From assembly GCA_020849105.1 (NCBI GenBank), contig JADLGW010000012.1:124001-188000 (forward strand): a DNA stretch of 64,000 bases. The letters are read 5' to 3'. Under the pieces are notes generated by a model. That model made no database searches. It saw nothing but the letters and a program-made list of their open reading frames with translations, and was not told the DNA's origin. Shown here piece by piece: positions 56,300 through 64,000 of the stretch. Positions within the stretch are counted from its first letter, which is position 1. Each line of letters begins with the position of its first letter. The position numbers were made by a program, and so were the translations under genes. Origin of the DNA: Phycisphaerales bacterium (GTDB lineage Bacteria > Planctomycetota > Phycisphaerae > Phycisphaerales > UBA1924).

Positions 56300-58399
56300 T
56301 TACTTGTTCTCCGCGGCGGCGCCCTCCGGCGTGACCGCGCCGATCTTGCTTGCCGGCTTCACATGCAGGTAGCCGGCCATCTCCAGGTGCAGCGCCGAGC
56401 AGAACTCGGTGCAGTAGAAGGGGTTTGTCCCCGGCTTGTCGGCGATGAAGCGGACCTCCTCGTACTCGCCGGGCTCCAGCGACAGGTTGATGTTGTACCC
56501 GCCGATGCAGAACCCGTGCGTCGCGTCCTGCGCCGTCTCCACGTTGGTGATGCGCCACGTCACCTCGTCACCCTCGTTCACCTCGACGTGCTCCGGCACG
56601 AAGTGGCTCCGCACGGCGGTCATGTTCACGAGCACCTTGCTGCCCTCGCGGATGACGCCCTCCGACCCCGGGCGCGGCGCGTTGGGGTCGGGCTGCTGGG
56701 TGTGGGAGTTCCACCCGACCTGCGGGTAGACCTTCCACGACTGGAGTTTGTCGGCCTTGATCATCTGGGCGTAGTGCGGCTCGCCCACGCCGATCGGCAG
56801 GTCATAGATCACCGGCATCACGGTCCCCGGCTCGGAGATATCCAGCAACTGGAAGTTCTGCGGGAGCAGCGGGCCCGTGGGCAGGAAGCGGTCCACCGAC
56901 CACTTCGACATCGCGACCAGGTACCTCCCGCCCGGGTGGACGGTGTCCCCGCCCGCGGCGCTCAGGTGCCCGATGTTGTACTGGATCGGCGTCTTGGTGA
57001 CGAGCGTCCACGGGCGCTCGGCGTGCAGCGGCGCGTACTCCCCGCCCAGGCTCCAGCGGGCCACCGCCGAGTCCAGGAACAGCGACGTGTACGCGTACCC
57101 CTTGTCGTCGAACTGCGTGTGCAGGGGCCCGAGGCCCAGTTCGACCTGCGCCTCCTTCACGGCGTCGAAGTCCAGCACGGGGATGCCGAACGGATCGGTG
57201 CCCGTGAACTTCTTGGCGGCGATGGCGGCCTTCACCTTCTCGATTGAGTAGATGGTGACGTGCGGGTCGAGTTTCCCCGCCACCACCATATACTGCCCGT
57301 TGGGCGTGACGTCCACGCCGTGCGGGCTCTTCGGCTCCGGCGCGAAGTACAGCAGGCCCTCGGCGATGCTCGTCTCCAGGCTCAGCACCGGGAATCCGTT
57401 GATCGGCTTGGCCTTGCCCGCCTTGTACGCGGCCTCGGCCTTGCGCCAGTCCACGATGTGCAGGTAGTCCATGTCGCGCTTGCTGGCGCCGGCCTCGAAC
57501 GGCGGGTCGCCCTTGGCGACGGAGCCGGTTGCCATCTCGACGTTGAAGGAGTTGACGAAGAAGTACCCGTCGCTGGCTCCCTTGCCCACGTCCGCCAGGT
57601 CCTGCCAGTACGGGGGCAGTTCCATCGCGAACGAGTTGGCGATGTCGATCCGCCCCTTCTGGCGGTCGAACTTCCACATGGTCGCCATGCCGCGGTATGA
57701 CTTCTGGTACTGGTCGGGCAGTGCGTACCCGTACCCCAGCACCGTGGCGTACTGCGCACCCTCGATGATGTAGTCGGTGTCGGGCGTCACGAATGCCGCC
57801 CCGTGGTTGCTGAATGTGAGCGGGTTCTTGACGATCTGCTTGGTCTCCCAGTCGCGCAGGTCGATCACCGCGAGCCGGGCGTTGGCCTTGTCGCCGATGA
57901 ACAGGAACTGCCCGTCGTAGTCGCCCTTGGTTTCCGACAGGGCCGGGTGGTGCGTGTCGCCCCACGTCACCGGCGTGCCGTTGATCTTCAGGGCCTCCCG
58001 CGCATGGTCGTCCATGCCCGCGAACCCGTACCCCTGCCAGGGCTCCGGCGTGAACACCGCGATCGACCGGAGCAGCCGCATGCTCGGGACGCCGATCGCG
58101 AACATGTGCCCGCTCTGCCCGCCGGAGGCGAACAGGACGTACTCGTCGTGCCGGCCGCTCGGGGTGAATGTCTTGGCCGCTGCGAGGAGGTCGTCGACGT
58201 TCAACTTGCGGTCGTTGGCGACCTTGGTGAGGCTCGCCACCTGTTCCGGCGTCAGATCGAGCGGCTTGGCCTCCTCCTGGCCCCTGCGGCGGCGCCGGTT
58301 CTCCTGGGCGTCGGCGGTGCTAACCATGATGGAAAGAAGGGACCCGGCCGCGATCGCCGCGAGGATCGTCGTCCGGACGGTACTGGGCTGGCGTGACAT
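56300..58399 (-). CDS. nosZ: Nitrous-oxide reductase NosZ, clade II (Sec-type)
   Basis: A 699-aa periplasmic enzyme reducing N2O to N2. ATG 58399 follows GGAGAAGCC. The signal peptide (TTILAAIAAGSLLSIMVSTADA) has no twin arginine, indicating Sec export and clade II. The propeller contains His residues for CuZ such as DTHHPALSETKGDYDGQ, SNHGAAF and PHGVDV. The C-terminal cupredoxin holds CuA as YCTEFCSALHLEM (C663, C667, H671, M674). Full length. 61 bases separate it from NosB-like. Confidence 0.97.
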   Translation of the reverse strand: MSRQPSTVRTTILAAIAAGSLLSIMVSTADAQENRRRRRGQEEAKPLDLTPEQVASLTKVANDRKLNVDDLLAAAKTFTPSGRHDEYVLFASGGQSGHMFAIGVPSMRLLRSIAVFTPEPWQGYGFAGMDDHAREALKINGTPVTWGDTHHPALSETKGDYDGQFLFIGDKANARLAVIDLRDWETKQIVKNPLTFSNHGAAFVTPDTDYIIEGAQYATVLGYGYALPDQYQKSYRGMATMWKFDRQKGRIDIANSFAMELPPYWQDLADVGKGASDGYFFVNSFNVEMATGSVAKGDPPFEAGASKRDMDYLHIVDWRKAEAAYKAGKAKPINGFPVLSLETSIAEGLLYFAPEPKSPHGVDVTPNGQYMVVAGKLDPHVTIYSIEKVKAAIAAKKFTGTDPFGIPVLDFDAVKEAQVELGLGPLHTQFDDKGYAYTSLFLDSAVARWSLGGEYAPLHAERPWTLVTKTPIQYNIGHLSAAGGDTVHPGGRYLVAMSKWSVDRFLPTGPLLPQNFQLLDISEPGTVMPVIYDLPIGVGEPHYAQMIKADKLQSWKVYPQVGWNSHTQQPDPNAPRPGSEGVIREGSKVLVNMTAVRSHFVPEHVEVNEGDEVTWRITNVETAQDATHGFCIGGYNINLSLEPGEYEEVRFIADKPGTNPFYCTEFCSALHLEMAGYLHVKPASKIGAVTPEGAAAENK

Positions 58400-58455
58400 G
58401 GCTTCTCCGTGGATGTGCGATGCGGACGGCGACACCGCCGCCGCGTGACAACTCG

Positions 58456-59367
58456 TTATGTGTGCGCCTCCGGGTTCCTCGGCGGGACCGCCAGGACGGA
58501 ACACCCTGCCTCTCGCGCGACCCGTTCGGCCGTCGACCCCAGGAACGTGTCGCGCACGTTCCATTTGCCCCGTGTGCCAAGCACCACCAGGTCGCAGCCC
58601 TGCCGCTCCGCAAACGGGATGATGCCTGACCCGCTCCGGTGCGGCACCGCATGGAAGTTCGCCTTGAGGGCGCCGAGTTCACGCCCGATGGGCTCGCAGA
58701 ACTCGCGGAGCCTGGCCTCCACCGCGCGGGCGTACTGGGCGTCGAAGTCCGGCATGTTCACATGCAGCCGCTCCGGCGGCGATGCTCCCGCCCACGGATC
58801 GCGGTACACATGCAGCACATGCAGGGCTGCCCCGTCCTGCGTCGCGATCCGCAGCGCGCTGCTGACCACATCCAGCGAGGTTGCGCCGAAATCGACGCAC
58901 GCCAGGACCCCGCGGAACGGCCCCGTGTGGCCCAGGCGAACGGCCAGCACCGGCACCGGCGAGTACTGCATGCAGCCGCGGGCGACGTGCCCGACGCCGC
59001 GGTCCGCGTCGTGGGCGCTGTGGCACCCCAGCACGAGCAGATCGGCCTTGGTGCGCGGAACTGCCGCGAGGATGGTCGGACGCGGGCCTCCCACCTCGAC
59101 GGCCAGTGTCGTCAGGGGCCTGGCCGCGGAACCCGGAACGAACTTTCGCCAGTCGTGATGGGCCGCGGCGATCGGGTCGGGCCACGCCGGAAGGCTGATC
59201 GGGATGATGGGGTCCGCAAACGGCGCGGCGCACAGGATGGGGTCAACCGCGTGGATGGCCGACAGCGACGCCAGGTTCCAGGCCGCGATGCGTTCCGCCT
59301 GACGGAACGCATCCGCCGATGATGGCGAGAAGTCGATGGCGACGAGGATGTTCCGGAGGCTGTTCAT
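58456..59367 (-). CDS. Tandem universal stress protein (UspA) domain protein
   Basis: A 303-aa protein with two Usp domains. Domain 1: LRNILVAIDFSPSSADAFRQAERIA; its end carries ADLLVLGCHSAHDADRGVGHVARGCMQYSPVPVLAVR. Domain 2: FRGVLACVDFGATSLDVVSSALRIA, ending DLVVLGTRGKWNVRDTFLGSTAERVAREAGCSVLAV. The ATP-binding G-x2-G-x9-G-S/T pattern is clearest in domain 2. Sits between the diheme cytochrome and NosZ, so likely co-transcribed. Stress proteins occur near anaerobic genes in other bacteria. Confidence 0.9.
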   Translation of the reverse strand: MNSLRNILVAIDFSPSSADAFRQAERIAAWNLASLSAIHAVDPILCAAPFADPIIPISLPAWPDPIAAAHHDWRKFVPGSAARPLTTLAVEVGGPRPTILAAVPRTKADLLVLGCHSAHDADRGVGHVARGCMQYSPVPVLAVRLGHTGPFRGVLACVDFGATSLDVVSSALRIATQDGAALHVLHVYRDPWAGASPPERLHVNMPDFDAQYARAVEARLREFCEPIGRELGALKANFHAVPHRSGSGIIPFAERQGCDLVVLGTRGKWNVRDTFLGSTAERVAREAGCSVLAVPPRNPEAHT

Positions 59368-59400
59368 GTCAGGGCTCGGCGTGCGGGCGTTGGCCCGCGT

Positions 59401-60384
59401 CTACTTTGCTCCCGTTTTCGGTTGCAGCGTCCGCAGGTACGAGATGATGTCGAGGATGTCGTCCTCCGAGAGCGCCGGGTTGCCGCCCTTGGGGGGCATC
59501 TGGATCCCGGTCGTGTTCTTGGGGTCCGTCGGCGTGCGCCCCCGAGTGATGAACGCCAGGAGCCCGTCGTCGTCAAGGCTCTGGATGAAGGGGTTGTTGA
59601 CAAGGGCCTTGCCGTTCCCCGCGATGCCCACCCCGCCCTTGCCGTGGCACGCGATGCAGGTCGAGTGGAACAGCGTGTCTCCGCTGGCGATGTACTCCGC
59701 CAGTTCCGCGTCCCCGCCCGCCGCCTGCAGCGCCGCGGCCTGCTGCTCCTCGGACGGCTTCGCCGCCACCACCGCGGGCAGTTCCGGCATCCGTCGCGGA
59801 TCCTGCAGCCCGCGCACATACGCCACAATGTCACGAAGATCGTCGTCCGTCAGGTCCGGGCGACCACCCCTGGGCGGCATCGCCATCGGTATGGCGCTCG
59901 GCCGGCCTGTCACCAGGAACTGCCGCAGGGCATCGTCCGAGAGGCCCGCGACAAAGTCGCTCTCCACCAGGTTCTTGCCCATGCCCTCGACCCCCTTGCC
60001 CTGGGGACCGTGGCACGCCATGCACACCGAACCGAACAACTCACGTCCGTGCACGGCTTCCTGGAGCGGCACCACGCCCCCCGGCGCCGCGGCGATAAGC
60101 CGCTCGTAGGCCTGCGCGGCCTCGATGACCGCCAGGCGCGCCTTCTCCTCCTCAAGGAAACTGCTCCGCATGACCCAGCCGCTGAAACCCAGAATGGGCA
60201 CGGCCACAAGGCAGGCCCACAGGAACCCGATCCACACCTGCCGGAGGCCGCTGTCCAGCGGCGGGCGCCACGCGGGGCGCCGCTTCCCCGGGGCGGACAC
60301 GGCCGGTGCCCCGTGGTCCGCCACGGGGCGCGCCTTTTCGGGTCCCTTCGTCCGTCCCGGGCCGACTCCGGATTGAACTGTCAT
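59401..60384 (-). CDS. Membrane-anchored diheme cytochrome c, NosC-like
   Basis: A 327-aa cytochrome with two class I heme domains. ATG 60384. One membrane helix (about 52-74, VWIGFLWACLVAVPILGFSGWVM) is followed by CMACH (about 120) with Met ligand region PMAMPPRGGRPDLTDDD, and CIACH (about 243) with IQMPPKGGNPALSEDD. It is the first gene after the predicted promoter, so likely feeds electrons to NosZ from quinol oxidation, as NosC1/C2 do in clade II clusters. Confidence 0.9.
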   Translation of the reverse strand: MTVQSGVGPGRTKGPEKARPVADHGAPAVSAPGKRRPAWRPPLDSGLRQVWIGFLWACLVAVPILGFSGWVMRSSFLEEEKARLAVIEAAQAYERLIAAAPGGVVPLQEAVHGRELFGSVCMACHGPQGKGVEGMGKNLVESDFVAGLSDDALRQFLVTGRPSAIPMAMPPRGGRPDLTDDDLRDIVAYVRGLQDPRRMPELPAVVAAKPSEEQQAAALQAAGGDAELAEYIASGDTLFHSTCIACHGKGGVGIAGNGKALVNNPFIQSLDDDGLLAFITRGRTPTDPKNTTGIQMPPKGGNPALSEDDILDIISYLRTLQPKTGAK

Positions 60385-60399
60385 GGCTGAACCTCGCAC

Positions 60400-60417
60400 G
60401 GATCGTGATGATGATCC
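60400..60417. promoter_or_regulatory. Inverted repeat near the nos promoter
   Basis: GGATC at 60400 and GATCC ending 60417 form an imperfect dyad between promoter and cytochrome start. A possible operator for the Rrf2 regulator or another sensor; untested. Confidence 0.35.
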
Positions 60418-60428
60418 ATATCTAGAGT

Positions 60429-60458
60429 TTTATATCGACCACTAGGCGGAAAAGTCAA
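60429..60458 (-). promoter_or_regulatory. Sigma-70-like promoter of the nos operon
   Basis: On the - strand, TTGACT (60458-60453) and TATAAA (60434-60429) are separated by 18 bases. This AT-rich patch is rare in the window. Transcription would begin about 40 bases before the cytochrome start. Confidence 0.6.
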
Positions 60459-60505
60459 GCCCGGCGCGCGATTTTGTTGGGCGCCGGGCCGGCCCGTGCG
60501 CTCGG

Positions 60506-60796
60506 TCACCGTTCAAGCGCCGCCCCGGCCTCGTGCGGACGCCGCCCGGTCGGGTCGCGGGGTGTTGCCTGACTCTCGTTGTGGCCCTGACCATCCGGGC
60601 GGATGCCCCAACGGATGCGGTACCACAACCGCTCATGGGCGTAGTAGAAGCCGATCTTGAGCACGCTGTCGAGAACCCCGATCGACACCCCGATCCGGGC
60701 ATCCCCCGTTGCCGCCATCGCGATCACCGCCGTCCCGAACGAGCCCATGATCCGGTAGGTCACGGCCTTGGCCAGATGTCGTTTGCGCTCGACCAT
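60506..60796 (-). CDS. DUF2061 membrane protein
   Basis: A 96-aa protein; ATG 60796. RHLAKAVTYRIMGSFGTAVIAMAATGDARIGVSIGVLDSVLKIGFYYAHERLW matches DUF2061, two membrane helices with a conserved YxxHERxW. A hydrophilic tail of ~30 residues follows. The family sometimes neighbours sulfate assimilation genes, but here it is between nadA and the nos promoter. Role unknown. Confidence 0.85.
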   Translation of the reverse strand: MVERKRHLAKAVTYRIMGSFGTAVIAMAATGDARIGVSIGVLDSVLKIGFYYAHERLWYRIRWGIRPDGQGHNESQATPRDPTGRRPHEAGAALER

Positions 60797-60845
60797 TGGA
60801 GGGGCGGGGGCGGGGGGCGTGGGCGGGAGTGGGGCGCAAGCCATA

Positions 60846-60861
60846 TATCCGAACGCGGATA
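60846..60861. other. Small hairpin after nadA
   Basis: TATCCG-AACG-CGGATA, between the nadA stop and the DUF2061 start. A weak terminator is possible. Confidence 0.3.
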
Positions 60862-60908
60862 ACCACAATAGCCGGCGCGCGGCGGCCGAGCAACCGGTCG
60901 CGTTGCCG

Positions 60909-61922
60909 CTACCCCAGCGCCACCATGCGCGCGATCGCGCGGCGTGCACGGGCCGCGACCCCAGGCGGGACCGTGACGTGGTGGCGGTCCATGGCCAGGG
61001 CATCGCGCACGCCGCGGAGCGTGATCGTCTTCATGTAGGCGCAGACCGCGCCCGAGTCCGCGGGGATGAACTGCTTGCCCGGCGCCGCCTGCTTCATGCG
61101 GTGGACGATCCCGACCTCCGTCGCCACGATGAACCGGGTTGCCGGGCGCTCCCGCACCAGTTGGATCATCCCCCCTGTTGAGGCGATGTGAAGGCCCTGC
61201 GCGTCCAGTTCACCCAGCCCGATGCTGTTGATCAGCCGCCCGGCACACCCGCACTCCGGGTGGACCAGGACCTCCGCGTCGGGGTAGCGGGCCCGCACCG
61301 CGTTCACTGCATCGGCACGGATTCCTTCGTGGACGTGGCACACGCCCTCCCAGACCTCAACCCGGCGCTGCGGCCGCATCCGGCGGACGTGGCACCCCAG
61401 AAAATAGTCGGGGAGGAAGAGGATCCCCTCGTTCGCCGGCACCGCGTCGATCACGTCCAGCACGTTGCCGCTGGTGCAGCAGAAGTCCAGTTCGGCCTTG
61501 ACCTCCGCCGTCGTGTTGACATACCCGACCGCCACATACCCGGGGAACCGTTCCCGCCAGCGCCGGACATCGTCCGCCGTGATCGTGTCCGCCAGAGAGC
61601 ATCCCGCCCGAAGATCGGGGAGCAGCACCCGCTTGCCCGGAGACAGGATCGCCGCCGTCTCGGCCATGAAGTGAACACCCGCAAAGACGATGACCTTTGC
61701 CGGTGTCTGCGCCGCCTGCCGTGACAGCCCGAGCGAGTCACCGACGAAGTCCGCGGCGTCCTGCACCTCCGGCCGCTGGTAGTTGTGGGCCAGGATCACG
61801 GCGTTCCGCGCACGGGAGAGTTCTCGGATTTCGGACCTCAGTTCGGCGATCTGTTCCGGCGTCTCGACCGGTGCCTCGATGACCGGCAGCGAGACCGCAC
61901 GGCACCTCTTGGGATCGTCCAT
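60909..61922 (-). CDS. nadA: Quinolinate synthase NadA
   Basis: A 337-aa [4Fe-4S] enzyme condensing iminoaspartate with dihydroxyacetone phosphate to quinolinate. AHNYQRPEVQDAADFVGDSLGL and VFAGVHFMAETAAIL are typical. Cluster cysteines are in DLRAGCSLADTIT, HPECGC and SGAVCAYMKTITL; other Cys occur in FCCTSGN. ATG overlaps the nadB stop (TGATG), so translation is coupled. Confidence 0.96.
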   Translation of the reverse strand: MDDPKRCRAVSLPVIEAPVETPEQIAELRSEIRELSRARNAVILAHNYQRPEVQDAADFVGDSLGLSRQAAQTPAKVIVFAGVHFMAETAAILSPGKRVLLPDLRAGCSLADTITADDVRRWRERFPGYVAVGYVNTTAEVKAELDFCCTSGNVLDVIDAVPANEGILFLPDYFLGCHVRRMRPQRRVEVWEGVCHVHEGIRADAVNAVRARYPDAEVLVHPECGCAGRLINSIGLGELDAQGLHIASTGGMIQLVRERPATRFIVATEVGIVHRMKQAAPGKQFIPADSGAVCAYMKTITLRGVRDALAMDRHHVTVPPGVAARARRAIARMVALG

Positions 61923-63442
61923 CAGATCACCTCCCGCAGCACCCTGCGTGGGAAGTCGGTCCGCCAGTGCCCGCCCCGGCTCTCACGGCGCCGCCGGGCC
62001 GCGGCGGCGATGAGCCCGGCTACGCCAATCTGGTTCCGGGTCCGCCACGCGTCCGGCGGTGTGGCCCGCGCAAGGCGTTGCAGTGCGGCCTCGGCCTCCG
62101 TCAGCGACACCTCGGTGCGTTCAACTCCGACGTTCGCGGTCATTACGGCCCTCATCTCCTGCCGGATGCCCTCGCACCCCGCATCGGACGCATGGTCCGG
62201 TACCCCCGGACACGGTGAAGCCCCGATGCGGTCCACCCTGCCACCCAGCAGCCGCGCCAGGGACCGGCCCGCGCGATCAGCAAAGACCAGGCCCTCGAGC
62301 AGCGAGTTGGAGGCCAGCCGGTTCGCGCCGTGGGCGCCCGTCCGGGCGGCTTCGCCGACGGCCCAGAGGCCCGGAACGTCGGTCCGGCCTTGCAGGTCGG
62401 TCACGATCCCGCCCATGGCGTAGTGCATCGCCGGGGCGACCGGAAGCAGGTCCCGCGCCGGGTCCAGGCCACACCGCAGCAACATGGCCGTGATGCCGGG
62501 AAACCTCTGGGACATGGCATCTACGCGGCGTGCGTCGAGCCACGCGCCGCCCCCGGCGTCCGCCGCGGCAACCGCCCGGGCCACGACATCCCGCGGCGCC
62601 AGTTCACCGCGGGGATCCAGGGCGAGCGCAAACCTGCGGCCGGCGCGATCCACCAGAACGGCGCCGGCCCCGCGAACCGCCTCGGAGATCAGCGGCGCGG
62701 GGTTGACCCCGCGTAACTTCAGCGCGGTCGGGTGGAACTGGAGGAACTCGATATCACGGAGTTGAGCCCCGGCGCCATGGGCCAGGGACCATCCGTCCGC
62801 GGTTGCCACCGGCGGGTTTGTCGTCACCGCGAACAGTTGTCCAATTCCGCCGGTCGCGAGCACGACCGCCGAGGCGGGCAGGCTCAGGCGCGCCCCATCA
62901 CCGGACAGCAGGTGCACACCGGTGACCCTACCGCTCGCGACCATCAACCGGCTGACCTCCGTCTGCTCCATGATCTCGACCGCGGGGTGGGCCCCAACCC
63001 ATCGCGCCAGGCAGCCGATGACCGCGGCCCCGGTACGATCGCCCCCCGCATGAAGGATTCGCGGCCTGCTGTGGGCGGCCTCCAGGGCGAGCCCCAGTCT
63101 GCCGTCCGGGTTCCGGTCGAATGTGGCTCCAAGGTCGAGCAGGTCGAGTACCCGGGCCGGGCCTTCTTGTGTGAGAATCCGAACGGCCTCCGGGTCGGCC
63201 AGGCCGTCCGCGGCCGCGAGGGTGTCCGCGGCGTGGCGTCCGGGGCTGTCCCCGGGGCCGAGCGCTGCCGCGATCCCGCCCTGCGCCCAGGCGCTCGCGC
63301 TCTCGGTGAGCGATCCCTTCGTAACGACCACGGATGGGACACCCTCGGACGCCAAACGCCACGCCGTCCAGAGCCCCGCGATCCCCGTTCCCACGATCAC
63401 CGGCCGGGGAGCGGGGCACGTGGTGCGCGCTGCTGATCCCAC
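61922..63442 (-). CDS. nadB: L-aspartate oxidase NadB
   Basis: FAD enzyme making iminoaspartate. GTG 63442, with GGAG six bases upstream, follows the preceding gene's stop by only one base; a longer frame from 63493 would overlap it. FAD motif PRPVIVGTGIAGLWTAWRLA, ASAWAQGGIAAAL, the HPTALKLRG region, DPRGELAPRDVVARA and GLWAVGEAARTGAHGANRLASNSLLEG are the family blocks. 506 aa is normal. Confidence 0.95.
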   Translation of the reverse strand: MGSAARTTCPAPRPVIVGTGIAGLWTAWRLASEGVPSVVVTKGSLTESASAWAQGGIAAALGPGDSPGRHAADTLAAADGLADPEAVRILTQEGPARVLDLLDLGATFDRNPDGRLGLALEAAHSRPRILHAGGDRTGAAVIGCLARWVGAHPAVEIMEQTEVSRLMVASGRVTGVHLLSGDGARLSLPASAVVLATGGIGQLFAVTTNPPVATADGWSLAHGAGAQLRDIEFLQFHPTALKLRGVNPAPLISEAVRGAGAVLVDRAGRRFALALDPRGELAPRDVVARAVAAADAGGGAWLDARRVDAMSQRFPGITAMLLRCGLDPARDLLPVAPAMHYAMGGIVTDLQGRTDVPGLWAVGEAARTGAHGANRLASNSLLEGLVFADRAGRSLARLLGGRVDRIGASPCPGVPDHASDAGCEGIRQEMRAVMTANVGVERTEVSLTEAEAALQRLARATPPDAWRTRNQIGVAGLIAAAARRRRESRGGHWRTDFPRRVLREVI

Positions 63443-63443
63443 G

Positions 63444-64000
<557 letters not shown>

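Noticed and set aside
60506..61003. Longer N-terminus for the DUF2061 protein overlapping nadA
   Set aside because: The extra ~69 residues are antisense to nadA and lack family similarity; ATG 60796 gives the standard length.

Overview
The window is 64 kb of very GC-rich bacterial DNA, best explained as a chromosome segment of a planctomycete of the class Phycisphaerae. Three secreted proteins end in the duplicated Cys-containing dockerin-like tail (CYPDCNxDGxLNLxDFGCF, repeated, ending FALGCP) that I associate with Phycisphaerales. Two-cysteine-pair zinc ribbons, an ECF sigma factor next to a Ser/Thr kinase with WD repeats, VIT/vWA proteins, frequent GTG starts and many 1-4 base start/stop overlaps fit the same lineage. 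The assignment is inferred from protein style, not from a marker gene. I see no rRNA, tRNA, CRISPR array, prophage or intact insertion sequence.

Left part (1-16 kb). A + strand run encodes arginine succinyltransferase-pathway enzymes (class III aminotransferase, AstA, AstD), a small zinc-ribbon membrane protein and a ureohydrolase. Then come a DegT-type sugar aminotransferase (-), a membrane-anchored protein coupled to an SMR transporter, an EVE-domain protein, GlmS and a HAF-repeat secreted protein. From 11.4 to 12.3 kb lies a graveyard of gene scraps: an unidentified C-terminal tail, a 79-bp copy of part of the neighbouring MFS gene, a frameshifted Fn3-like tail, and a RAYT/IS200-type transposase with a lost start next to REP-like hairpins. 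An Fsr-like MFS transporter, TruA and a GT4 glycosyltransferase follow.

Middle (16-43 kb). TopA with three zinc ribbons is followed by a five-gene + strand series: VIT+vWA protein, vWA protein, DUF4139-like protein, OmpR-type regulator and histidine kinase. The stress genes are closely spaced and look like one unit that builds and senses an envelope structure. CarB, a dockerin-tailed protein, RuvB and an M28 lipoprotein peptidase lie on the - strand. A chaperonin locus then runs groEL1, three small genes, groES, two sulfotransferases and groEL2. groES and the two sulfotransferases are translationally coupled. A clear terminator follows groEL2.

Right part (43-64 kb). Between two more dockerin-tailed proteins lies an ECF sigma factor/WD40 kinase pair. 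A large - strand block then holds a complete clade II-style nitrous oxide reductase system: diheme cytochrome c, tandem universal stress protein, NosZ with a Sec signal, a NosB-like membrane protein, NosD, NosF, NosY and NosL, then an Rrf2 regulator. Downstream on the same strand are PdxH, a group II PLP decarboxylase and a CopD-like membrane protein. A consensus-like promoter precedes the cytochrome gene. The edge carries nadA, nadB and the C-terminal part of a tyrosine phenol-lyase.

A family of short palindromes (7-8 bp arms, 3-4 nt loops, arms often containing CACCG or GGC) is scattered through intergenic DNA and has entered at least two essential-type genes, carB and truA. Together with the decayed RAYT this suggests a REP-type repeat family active in this lineage.
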